Positions 1 to 5,554 of a DNA stretch of 5,554 nucleotides are shown in pieces. Both the position numbers and the translations under genes were made by a program. Location of the stretch: contig JANHAK010000097.1 of the NCBI GenBank assembly GCA_024464195.1, positions 1 to 5,554 on the forward strand, in the 5' to 3' direction. The notes beneath the pieces are model-generated. The model saw nothing but the letters and a program-made list of their open reading frames with translations. It was not told where the DNA came from and did no database searches. Position 1 is the stretch's first letter. Every line of letters starts with the position of its first letter. The DNA is from Methanomassiliicoccales archaeon. GTDB taxonomy: Archaea > Thermoplasmatota > Thermoplasmata > Methanomassiliicoccales > JACIVX01.

Positions 1-849
1 CCACGAAACAAAGATCCAGATGTATGCGCTCGCTATCGGCGAATTGAGACCGAGGATATTGATGATGATGTAAAACATTAGGATTGTTAGTGAGACTGTT
101 AGAATTAATGTCAGAAAACCTTTGAGCGGTTGTTTGAAATTTTGTAAAGGCCACGATTCTAGTTGCCATGAAAATGCAACCAACCACCATATCCATGTAA
201 CGAACCAAAGCCCGCCGTCAGGTTGAAAGAAGCTTGTGTCAAAAAGTCTAAAAGAATATTCAAGGACCAATGACATCGCGGCCATTATTGTAAAAATCAT
301 TATTCCTTTGATAGGTTGAGGGGAATCTGAGACTGGCCATTGATCTAAGCAGAAAAACATATAAACGAAGAAAGCGAACCAGATCGCAGGAATCATACCG
401 CATGCTATGGTTGTTAGGATCGCAAAAGTGTACATGAATAGTGCACTGAGACAAACAGCCTTTGGCTGCTTATATTTCGCGGCAAAAGGATTGCCAAAAG
501 CGATGACCAATCCTATTCCGAGAAATAGATTCGATATTATTGGCCAATAGAATTCTTGACCGTAGCCCAAAGCATTCATCACGAAGGGGTGAAGGATTCC
601 CGCCGTCAGTGCGATCAAAAGAAAGATAAGACCCCATACTGGTTGTTTGATTTTTTTCAGAGGCTCTCTATTGGTCAATGAAATGACAAATGCTGACCAG
701 ACAAAAAACAAAGCGAAAACGCTGAGCAACCCTGGATCGACGTGAAAAATATTTTCACCAATTAGAATGAAAATGATGGAACTAAAAATCACGCAGGAAA
801 TGGGGATAAGTCCCCTAAGCGGTTGTTTAGCCAGTATCAGGTCATCCAC
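1..849 (-). CDS. Polytopic membrane protein with ~60-residue tandem repeats, partial (C-terminus off window)
   Basis: The frame is open for 283 codons from a GTG at 849 to the left edge without a stop, so the 3' end lies outside. I do not recognise the family. The product is very hydrophobic, with about ten predicted transmembrane helices (roughly residues 14-31, 40-58, 71-91, 101-118, 131-150, 152-168, 180-199, 213-230, 242-265 and 270 on). A linker motif recurs five times: KQPLRG (8-13), KQPVWG (68-73), KQPKAV (127-132), PQPIKG (177-182) and KQPLKG (239-244). It is often preceded by an E/D-x-WP or NP element (for example DQWP 169-172, ESWP 231-234). Each unit is one linker plus a helical hairpin. 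Lysine and arginine cluster in the linkers, so by the positive-inside rule they face the cytoplasm. GTG follows an in-frame TAG by one codon; the nearby ATG at 845 is out of frame and stops at once. The gene lies 55 bp after the radical SAM gene on the same strand. A transporter, sensor or scaffold role cannot be chosen from sequence. Confidence 0.8.
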   Translation of the reverse strand, partial: MDDLILAKQPLRGLIPISCVIFSSIIFILIGENIFHVDPGLLSVFALFFVWSAFVISLTNREPLKKIKQPVWGLIFLLIALTAGILHPFVMNALGYGQEFYWPIISNLFLGIGLVIAFGNPFAAKYKQPKAVCLSALFMYTFAILTTIACGMIPAIWFAFFVYMFFCLDQWPVSDSPQPIKGIMIFTIMAAMSLVLEYSFRLFDTSFFQPDGGLWFVTWIWWLVAFSWQLESWPLQNFKQPLKGFLTLILTVSLTILMFYIIINILGLNSPIASAYIWIFVSW

Positions 850-880
850 CCTCTAGGCTGATTCTCTCATTGTGTGCTTT

Positions 881-889
881 TATTATACT
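881..889 (-). promoter_or_regulatory. TATA-like element upstream of the repeat membrane protein gene
   Basis: The minus strand reads AGTATAATA here, centred about 36 bp before the GTG start at 849. In archaea, transcription starts about 25-27 bp downstream of the TATA box. That would place it near 858-860 and give a leader of about 10 nt. It could give the membrane protein its own transcript in addition to readthrough from the radical SAM gene. It is judged by eye, and the match is modest. Confidence 0.35.
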
Positions 890-904
890 TAGCTTAATCA
901 GATT

Positions 905-1924
905 TCACCGAGTTCTATTTCTCAGAGGCCCCTGTAGTGATTTTGCTGGACCAACGAACGTTTCATATCCAACTTCCCACAGCATCTGTTTACATTCTTC
1001 AACCGATCGCCCTCTTCCTTTGCTTGTTTCTTCCTCTGTATCCCTGGGATTGGGGCCGGTTTCCGCATAAATTTGATTGCAGCCAGCCAAGAGAGATGGC
1101 ATATTGGGCTCGTGCACTCCCATCGCCATTATATTCTTTCCCATCACCAGCCTTGTAACGGCCTCGATTTTGGCGAGTTCGATCTCAGATATCTGTCCAT
1201 GTGCGGAGATTGGTGTTCCTGGAATCGTGATACGCCTCATTGTTGCCATAACGGTTGGTTCAAGATCCTTTCCGAGAAATATCCTATCTACAATTTCTTC
1301 AATCGAGTGCTCCGGTCCAATTGGTTCGACGCAAAAACTCAAATCAAGGCCTGCGTCTTTCGCAGATTTGATAGTGCGTATTCTCATAGAAGGGTCGATA
1401 CGAGTGTTCACCCCTTCTCCGAGCCTGAGAACGTGGTAGACCGCGGTGAATCCAGCCTCAACGAGCTCATGCGCCTCGCCCGGTCCAAAATCGCCGATGT
1501 TTGCGACAAGCGGCATGTTGGGGTTGATCGCCTTTCTAACGGATTTCCCAATTTCCAAGAATCTTGAGAATTCATAGTCTGCTGTTGTCATCAAGAAGAT
1601 TGCGTTAGCTCCGGCATTCTCGAAGTTTTTAGCTCTTCTCACGACTTCATCTTCGGTTAATTCAATTGTTTTTGAGGCGATTCCATGTTTCTCCGCAAAA
1701 ACACAGAATTCACAGCTTTTACTGCATGGTGCCCAGTTCAAACCGATTTGAGCATGAATCTCGCCCTTGTTATTAAATTGTCGTCGAGAAAGATGATCAG
1801 CTGTGTGCATCAACAGATACATTTCCTTGCTCTTAGGTTTGATTTCTTTCAAGAGTGTCAGAGCCTCTTCTCTAGAAATTCCATCGCCACTTTCTGCCTG
1901 TTTTAGAATTGACTCAATTTTCAA
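905..1924 (-). CDS. Radical SAM enzyme, biotin synthase / PylB / HydE-like, reaction unknown
   Basis: This is a complete 339-residue protein. The radical SAM cluster motif CSKSCEFC (C67, C71, C74, spacing CX3CX2C) would bind a [4Fe-4S] cluster that cleaves S-adenosylmethionine. A partial TIM barrel follows: an ENAGAN segment (102-107), GDFGPGEAHELVEAG (144-158), SFCVEPIG (196-203), then GTP (236-238) in the ITIPGTPIS strand. The C-terminal part (about 235-325) resembles the BATS region of biotin and thiamine synthases. Length fits BioB, HydE and PylB. By eye, BioB's extra [2Fe-2S] ligands are mostly missing: only C198 sits near the BioB Cys188 position, with no matching Cys at the other two and no Arg260 equivalent. 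True biotin synthase is therefore unlikely; methylornithine-synthase-like or another rearrangement or methylation chemistry is possible. The start is TTG, directly after an in-frame TGA and 6 nt after GGAGGA. The repeat membrane protein lies 55 bp downstream and may be a partner. Confidence 0.88.
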   Translation of the reverse strand: MKIESILKQAESGDGISREEALTLLKEIKPKSKEMYLLMHTADHLSRRQFNNKGEIHAQIGLNWAPCSKSCEFCVFAEKHGIASKTIELTEDEVVRRAKNFENAGANAIFLMTTADYEFSRFLEIGKSVRKAINPNMPLVANIGDFGPGEAHELVEAGFTAVYHVLRLGEGVNTRIDPSMRIRTIKSAKDAGLDLSFCVEPIGPEHSIEEIVDRIFLGKDLEPTVMATMRRITIPGTPISAHGQISEIELAKIEAVTRLVMGKNIMAMGVHEPNMPSLLAGCNQIYAETGPNPRDTEEETSKGRGRSVEECKQMLWEVGYETFVGPAKSLQGPLRNRTR

Positions 1925-1930
1925 TCAAAT

Positions 1931-1936
1931 TCCTCC
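1931..1936 (-). promoter_or_regulatory. Shine-Dalgarno site fixing the TTG start of the radical SAM gene
   Basis: The minus strand reads GGAGGA, then a 6-nt spacer, then TTG at 1924. An in-frame TGA sits immediately before the TTG, so no longer N-terminus is possible. The next in-frame ATG (residue 35) lacks such a site and would remove conserved N-terminal sequence. Confidence 0.8.
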
Positions 1937-1965
1937 GTAGAACTACAAATGACTAATTTAGAGAA

Positions 1966-1973
1966 AGTATAAA
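1966..1973 (-). promoter_or_regulatory. TATA-box-like element of the radical SAM gene
   Basis: The minus strand reads TTTATACT in an AT-rich stretch, about 45 bp before the TTG start. An archaeal start site about 25 bp downstream falls near 1944, leaving a leader of about 20 nt that contains the Shine-Dalgarno site. The spacing is coherent; there is no experimental support. Confidence 0.5.
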
Positions 1974-2173
1974 TAATTTAAATGAAAGTCTAATATTCGA
2001 CCATCATGGAATTACATTGATCACTCCCTCGTGCGTGAAGAAAATAATGGTAACAGAAATCTGGGTATCGTGATTCCGGTATATCGTTCGCCCAGCCTTC
2101 TATTAAGATGCTCAGGAAATGAATAGCGTTTTCCCTTTCCGGTAAAAATAATTACTAAGAAGAGGTGCGGCAA

Positions 2174-2230
2174 ATGATCAATGAACTCTTCGTGCACAAG
2201 AGTTCCAACATAAGTTTCATGACGGATTAA
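2174..2230 (+). CDS. Possible small ORF, 18 residues
   Basis: ATG at 2174 is preceded by GAGGTG (2162-2167) with a 6-nt spacer, a near-ideal Shine-Dalgarno arrangement. The frame runs 18 codons to TAA. The product begins MINELFVHKS; no family is recognised. A perfect inverted repeat lies inside the frame. An AT-rich TATA-like stretch at 2143-2154 lies upstream, but its spacing would put transcription start nearly at the ATG and exclude the Shine-Dalgarno site, so the two signals do not agree. It could be a chance ORF or a tiny peptide. No gene follows closely on this strand that it could attenuate; the helicase is about 390 bp away. Confidence 0.25.
   Translation: MINELFVHKSSNISFMTD
2183..2205. 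repeat. Perfect 8-bp inverted repeat with 7-nt loop
   Basis: GAACTCTT (2183-2190) and AAGAGTTC (2198-2205) are exact reverse complements around CGTGCAC, which contains the palindrome GTGCAC. It could form an RNA hairpin or serve as a symmetric protein-binding site. No T-run follows on either strand, so it does not look like an intrinsic terminator. Confidence 0.6.
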
Positions 2231-2411
2231 TTTGTCCAGATAATGCGGTTTTGGCCAAATTTATTCTTAATAATTCATTCGCGTGGATGGTAGTTTTCAC
2301 TTCTTAAATCAATCAATAAAATTGTTCCTCAGAAAGTCTCCATGTATCAAGCGTTTCAAAACAAAGGATTAGAGACTTCCCCAATTAGAATATAGATGTA
2401 TATCATGAAAG

Positions 2412-2484
2412 TGCGGGCGTCGGGATTCGAACCCGAGTTTTAAGCTTGGCAAGCTTAAGTGATAACCAGCTACACTACGCCCGC
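2412..2484 (-). tRNA. tRNA-Gly (anticodon GCC)
   Basis: A 73-nt cloverleaf with no intron. The acceptor GCGGGCG pairs fully with CGCCCGC, with discriminator A73 at 2412. The D arm begins GTGT, with G18-G19 and A14/A21 in place and a 13-22 mismatch. The anticodon stem TAAGC/GCTTA is perfect, with loop TTGCCAA giving anticodon GCC. The variable loop is AAAC with G15-C48. The T stem TCGGG/CCCGA closes loop TTCGAAT. CCA is not encoded and must be added by CCA transferase. The tRNA decodes GGC and GGU. A73 favours an archaeal over a bacterial source. The anticodon arm is unusually symmetric, two AAGCTT hexamers flanking GCC, but this is compatible with a normal tRNA. Confidence 0.97.
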
Positions 2485-2513
2485 TCTTATCGAAATCACT
2501 GAACGTAATGGCC

Positions 2514-2522
2514 AAATATAAA
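2514..2522 (-). promoter_or_regulatory. TATA box of tRNA-Gly, possibly shared with the divergent helicase
   Basis: The minus strand reads TTTATATTT, centred about 34 bp upstream of the tRNA 5' end, the expected distance for an archaeal TATA box with a short 5' leader. The element is nearly symmetric (AAATATAAA on plus), so it might also direct rightward transcription toward the helicase. It overlaps the ATG at 2508, which argues against that ATG being the helicase start. Confidence 0.6.
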
Positions 2523-2610
2523 CTTTGTTTTGCGTCCGATGCCAGGGCTTGCTTTGAAGTTAATCATCGAAATGTTAATACGAGATGTCTGATATCAATG
2601 GCAGTCATTA

Positions 2611-2616
2611 GAGTGA
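2611..2616 (+). promoter_or_regulatory. Shine-Dalgarno site for the helicase start at 2622
   Basis: GAGTGA lies 5 nt before ATG 2622, an acceptable partial match to GAGGTGA. No comparable site precedes the upstream in-frame ATGs at 2508 or 2598. Together with the conserved N-terminal Q-motif position, this supports 2622 as the start. Confidence 0.5.
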
Positions 2617-2621
2617 ATAAA

Positions 2622-4055
2622 ATGGTCAAGAGTTTTGAAACATTTGGTATCGATGATAGAATTTTGAAAGCCATAAACAAGATGGGGTTTGTGGAACCTA
2701 CACCCGTACAAATTGCTGCGATTCCCTTTATGATGGAAAAACGAGATGTAATCGTCCAGGCCCAGACAGGCACGGGCAAAACGGCGGCTTTTGCAATCCC
2801 AATCTTACATAATATTAATAAATTGAAGAAAGAATTGGATCATCCAGTAAAAGGACCTTTTGCCTTGGTTCTCGTTCCAACAAGGGAGCTAGCGATTCAA
2901 GTTTCCGAAGAAATGGCAAGACTTGGTCAGTATCTCAAAATCAGATTGTTACCCGTTTATGGTGGTCAATCGATCTCTCTTCAGTTAAAAGAACTCGAAA
3001 AGGGCGTCGATATTGTTGTTGGGACGCCTGGTAGAATCATCGATCATCTTAAAAGAGGATCACTAAATCAACAGTACATCAGATTTGTTGTTCTTGACGA
3101 AGCCGACCGGATGCTTGATATGGGTTTCATTGATGATATTAAATTTATTATTAATCGCCTTCCGAAAGAAAGACACACATCGCTTTTTTCCGCAACAATC
3201 CCAGAGGAGATCCGAAGACTTGCGATCGATCACATGCACCAACCAGAAACGATCATTGTGAGTGAGGAAGAACTCGTCCTCCCCTCAACTCAACAAATCT
3301 ATTTCAGCGTCGGGAGACGGAATAAGATCTGGGCGCTGTGTCGAGTGCTCGACAAAGAAAAACCAAAAGCAATCATTTTTTGCCAGACAAAGAAAATGGT
3401 TGATGTTCTCTATGAAAGACTAAAATCATACGGTTATCCAGTCGAAGCGATTCACGGTGATTTTCCACAATCCAAGAGGGAAAAAGTTATCAGAGATTTC
3501 AGAAAAGGTATTATAAAAATTCTAGTCGCGACTGATGTCGCGGCAAGAGGTCTTGATATTGAGGACGTCAGTCTTGTGGTCAATTACGACATTCCAGAAA
3601 GCCCGGAATGGTACGTTCATCGAATTGGTAGAACTGGACGAGCTGGAAAGGTTGGCAAAGCAATCACATTCGTGAGCGCCGAAGAGAAAGACATTTTAGA
3701 AGATATCCAGCAGTTTGGAAAGACAAAAATCGAAAAGGCAGAGGTGCCCGAAACAGGCCGAAAAGACATCGTTAGAAAAATTTGGGACTTTGATGAGTAT
3801 CAGGATATCTACGGTATGGTCAAGGTCAGGATTAAAATCGGCAAGAACGACGGACTCCTTGTTAACGATCTCATCAGTATTATTGTTTCGAACGCGAGAA
3901 TTAACGAGATCCTCATCGGTGTTGTTGATATTAAAGAAGATGAGACGGTATTCGAAGTTCACAAAGATGTTGCATTTAACGTAATCAAGACACTTCAAAG
4001 AATAAAAATTAAAGGAAAGAATCCAAAACCAGAACCCCTTCCGAGGGAAACCTGA
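2622..4055 (+). CDS. DEAD-box ATP-dependent RNA helicase with C-terminal DbpA-type RNA-binding domain
   Basis: An ATP-dependent RNA-unwinding enzyme, predicted cytosolic, 477 residues from ATG 2622. Motifs in order: Q motif with F5 and Q30 (GFVEPTPVQ), motif I AQTGTGKT (47-54), Ia PTREL (86-90), GG (114-115), Ib TPGR (135-138), II DEAD (159-162), III SAT (190-192), IV IIFCQT (251-256), V ATDVAARGLDI (303-313), VI HRIGRTGR (333-340). After a linker (about 355-395), residues 398-465 resemble the DbpA/CsdA RNA-binding domain: a strand VKVRIKIG, then KNDGL, then a helix. In DbpA this domain binds 23S rRNA hairpin 92; a ribosome-assembly or cold-adaptation role here is inferred. The frame extends upstream to ATG 2508, but those 38 extra residues overlap the tRNA promoter and do not look like a helicase N-terminus. 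It converges on valyl-tRNA synthetase with 8 bp between stops. All catalytic motifs are intact. Confidence 0.95.
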   Translation: MVKSFETFGIDDRILKAINKMGFVEPTPVQIAAIPFMMEKRDVIVQAQTGTGKTAAFAIPILHNINKLKKELDHPVKGPFALVLVPTRELAIQVSEEMARLGQYLKIRLLPVYGGQSISLQLKELEKGVDIVVGTPGRIIDHLKRGSLNQQYIRFVVLDEADRMLDMGFIDDIKFIINRLPKERHTSLFSATIPEEIRRLAIDHMHQPETIIVSEEELVLPSTQQIYFSVGRRNKIWALCRVLDKEKPKAIIFCQTKKMVDVLYERLKSYGYPVEAIHGDFPQSKREKVIRDFRKGIIKILVATDVAARGLDIEDVSLVVNYDIPESPEWYVHRIGRTGRAGKVGKAITFVSAEEKDILEDIQQFGKTKIEKAEVPETGRKDIVRKIWDFDEYQDIYGMVKVRIKIGKNDGLLVNDLISIIVSNARINEILIGVVDIKEDETVFEVHKDVAFNVIKTLQRIKIKGKNPKPEPLPRET

Positions 4056-4063
4056 TCAATTCC
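4056..4063. other. Convergent intergenic gap of 8 bp
   Basis: Only 8 bp separate the helicase and valyl-tRNA synthetase stop codons. No hairpin or T-run is visible, so each transcript probably extends into the neighbouring gene's 3' end and the mRNAs may overlap in antisense. Confidence 0.7.
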
Positions 4064-5554
4064 TCACCTTCTAATGGCGACCAGTACCTTTCCCACCTGA
4101 ATCGTCTCTACCTCAACGCCTTGCAACATAAGTTTCTTTTCGATTTCGAACATGTCTTTCTCTATAATCACATGTGTGCCATCGGGTAACATGATTTCTA
4201 AATGACCCAGTTCAATTCCCTTTGCAATTTCTTCTATGCTCAACTGGCTAATAATGGAAGTAACCTCTTTGGCCTTCTCTTTGAACCGTGGCCCGATTTT
4301 TGATTTTATTGGCCTGAGACCAACAATGATTTCCTCTACTTTCGCTTCCTCTTCAACTTTAAGTTCCATCGCCCTTACGGTTTCCATGATGTCTCTCTCG
4401 CAGCCTTTGAGACTCTTCGCGTTTTCCCCAATGATTTCGACAAGTCGCAGAGTTTCGTTAAGGGGAATACCCTTTTCTGCTTTCCAAGATCTGATAGCGC
4501 TGATGATCTCTTTCGCGAATTCACCCTTTTCCTCACTCGCTTCATCAAAGAGTACTGGTTCAGGCCACATTGAAACATGGATGCTTATGTCACCCTCAAA
4601 CTGACGGAAAGTCGTCTGATACACTTCTTCCGTGACGTGTGGGAGGAAGGGGGCGAACATTTTCATAATGCCAAGGCAGACCGTATAAAGAGTGTATCTC
4701 GCACCTTCATCGTCTTCCTTCCAAACCCTGTACTTGACCATTTCAATGTAGTGATCAGCGAATTCATGCCATGCAAACTGCTCGATTTCACGCATCGCTT
4801 TATCGAACGAGTAGTTCTCGCAATACTCCGTCGCCAATTTCACGACCCGGCTGTACCTTGAGAGTATCCATCTGTCAACTGTCCTCAATTCACAGACCTT
4901 CGGTTTTTCTTTAATTACACTGCCAACGAATCTGCCGATGTTCCAGAGCTTTGTGCAAAGTCTGCCACCGTGGACAACGTCCTTTTCTCTAAACGCATTA
5001 TCCTCGCCAAGAGAGCAAGTACATGCGTAATATCTCAATGCGTCTGCACCATTCTTTTCAAGAATCGGCATTGGATCGATAACATTTCCTTTTGATGCAT
5101 GCATTGGCGTCCCATCTGCAGCCATGATAAACCCGTGGATCATGATGTCATTCCATGGCCTCTCACCGACAAGGAGGTATTCTCTGAGGATTGTGTAAAA
5201 AGCCCATGTCCTGATGATATCATGCGATTGCGGACGGAGGGACATTGGATAAAGTTTCTTGAACTTCTCCTCATCTCTGAGCCAGAATGTATTGTAAAGG
5301 GGAGATATGCTTGAATCCATCCATGTGTCGAAGACATCTTCGCATCCTTTGAGCGATCCGCCGCATTTTGGACAGCTTTCAACGGGTGGTGGGTCAACAG
5401 TCGGATCAACGTAACAATCTTCTTCGTGGGCTGGCACGATTTCACCGCAATTCACGCATTCCCATAGGGGGATCGGCGTGGCGAAGTATCGCTGCCTGGA
5501 AATGACCCAATCCCATTCAAGAGACTCAACCCAATCTCTCAGCCTGATCTTCAT
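4064..5554 (-). CDS. valS: Valyl-tRNA synthetase, C-terminal part (5' end off window)
   Basis: A class Ia synthetase that charges tRNA-Val with valine. The 496 residues are the C-terminal part of a protein usually around 850-900 residues; the Met at the edge is internal, since it begins the conserved segment before WVISRQR (16-22). The HIGH motif and most of the editing domain lie outside. Visible in order: WVISRQRYFATPIP (16-29), a zinc-ribbon insert with C33, C36, C61 and C64, DTWMDSS (76-82), SHDIIRTWAFY (110-120), then the KMSKS-loop region GTPMHASKGNVIDP (148-161). The anticodon-binding helical domain follows (about 225-340, WHEFADHYIE at 262-271). A C-terminal tail (about 390-496) contains mixed helix and a final beta region. 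The KMSKS signature is degenerate, reading PMHAS, yet the surrounding ASKGNVIDP context is intact and the frame is undisturbed. TGA at 4064-4066 faces the helicase stop. The alternative, isoleucyl-tRNA synthetase, fits less well given the WVISRQR..TPIP context and length of the tail. Confidence 0.93.
   Translation of the reverse strand: MKIRLRDWVESLEWDWVISRQRYFATPIPLWECVNCGEIVPAHEEDCYVDPTVDPPPVESCPKCGGSLKGCEDVFDTWMDSSISPLYNTFWLRDEEKFKKLYPMSLRPQSHDIIRTWAFYTILREYLLVGERPWNDIMIHGFIMAADGTPMHASKGNVIDPMPILEKNGADALRYYACTCSLGEDNAFREKDVVHGGRLCTKLWNIGRFVGSVIKEKPKVCELRTVDRWILSRYSRVVKLATEYCENYSFDKAMREIEQFAWHEFADHYIEMVKYRVWKEDDEGARYTLYTVCLGIMKMFAPFLPHVTEEVYQTTFRQFEGDISIHVSMWPEPVLFDEASEEKGEFAKEIISAIRSWKAEKGIPLNETLRLVEIIGENAKSLKGCERDIMETVRAMELKVEEEAKVEEIIVGLRPIKSKIGPRFKEKAKEVTSIISQLSIEEIAKGIELGHLEIMLPDGTHVIIEKDMFEIEKKLMLQGVEVETIQVGKVLVAIRR

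Larger units (their letters stand above)
2021..2260 (-). other. 79-codon open reading frame without a clear start, possible gene remnant
   Basis: Between an in-frame TAA (2261-2263) and the TGA at 2021-2023 the minus strand is open for 79 codons. It contains no ATG. The first GTG is at 2197 (58 codons, followed by HEEFIDHL) and a TTG is at 2173; neither has a good Shine-Dalgarno site. The conceptual product has a hydrophobic patch (HLFLVIIF) and a basic stretch (GKGKRYSF, then HLNRRLGERY). No family is recognised. The length is only mildly unexpected by chance in sequence of this composition, so it may be a decayed gene or nothing. Confidence 0.2.
1974..2411. other. Gene-poor intergenic stretch between the radical SAM gene and tRNA-Gly
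   Basis: About 440 bp of AT-rich sequence with no confident protein or RNA gene. It contains a small ORF at 2174-2230 (plus), a perfect inverted repeat at 2183-2205, and an overlapping 79-codon open frame at 2021-2260 (minus) without a convincing start. I see no CRISPR, no insertion-sequence ends and no second copy of the tRNA 3' end that would mark an integration site. Confidence 0.6.

Noticed and set aside
260..454. A 64-codon minus-strand ORF starting with ATG
   Set aside because: It lies in another frame inside the longer open frame of the repeat membrane protein, whose helices and repeats are coherent across the same bases.
1073..1567. A 164-codon open frame on the plus strand opposite the radical SAM gene
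   Set aside because: The minus-strand gene has clear family motifs, a Shine-Dalgarno site and a promoter; the antisense frame has none and shows no recognisable domain.
905..1924. Assigning the radical SAM gene as bioB or pylB
   Set aside because: Most BioB auxiliary-cluster ligands are missing by eye, and similarity to PylB is only in overall layout; no biotin or pyrrolysine gene is in view.
2183..2205. The inverted repeat as an intrinsic terminator
   Set aside because: No T-run follows the stem on either strand and no gene ends next to it.
2412..2484. tRNA-Gly as an integration attachment site for a mobile element
   Set aside because: No second copy of the tRNA 3' end and no integrase or phage gene is visible within the window.
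2508..2621. A 38-residue N-terminal extension of the helicase
   Set aside because: It overlaps the tRNA TATA box, has no Shine-Dalgarno site and precedes a standard helicase N-terminus that begins at 2622.

Overview
The window most likely comes from an archaeon. Three things point that way. The tRNA-Gly(GCC) has A73, the discriminator of archaeal and eukaryotic glycine tRNAs (bacterial ones usually have U73), and no encoded CCA. TATA-box-like elements sit about 25-35 bp upstream of the tRNA and of two protein genes. The 3' ends are tightly packed, and starts are mixed TTG/GTG/ATG with Shine-Dalgarno sites where visible. A euryarchaeal or Thermoplasmatota-type lineage is plausible, but the window alone does not prove it.

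Layout, left to right. (1) 1-849, minus strand: a polytopic membrane protein with a GTG start, open to the left edge and therefore partial. It consists of about five tandem units of 50-62 residues, each a cytoplasmic QP-x-x-G linker plus two transmembrane helices. It has no single internal ATG ORF covering it and is easily missed. (2) 905-1924, minus strand: a complete 339-residue radical SAM enzyme of the BioB/PylB/HydE type with a TTG start, a strong Shine-Dalgarno site and its own TATA-like element. The membrane protein starts 55 bp after its stop, so the two may be co-expressed. (3) 1925-2411: about 490 bp without a confident gene. It holds the radical SAM promoter, a perfect 8-bp inverted repeat inside an 18-codon small ORF with a good Shine-Dalgarno site, and an overlapping 79-codon open frame on the other strand. 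(4) 2412-2484, minus strand: tRNA-Gly(GCC), divergent from (5) 2622-4055, plus strand: a DEAD-box RNA helicase with a C-terminal DbpA-type RNA-binding domain. (6) 4064-5554, minus strand: the C-terminal 496 residues of valyl-tRNA synthetase, convergent with the helicase (8 bp between stop codons) and continuing off the right edge.

The right half is ordinary translation machinery: glycine tRNA, RNA helicase and valyl-tRNA synthetase. The left half is more unusual: a radical SAM enzyme of unassigned reaction beside an internally repeated membrane protein of unrecognised family. That pair is the best candidate for undescribed biology. A second oddity is the KMSKS loop of the valyl-tRNA synthetase, which reads PMHAS and lacks both lysines.
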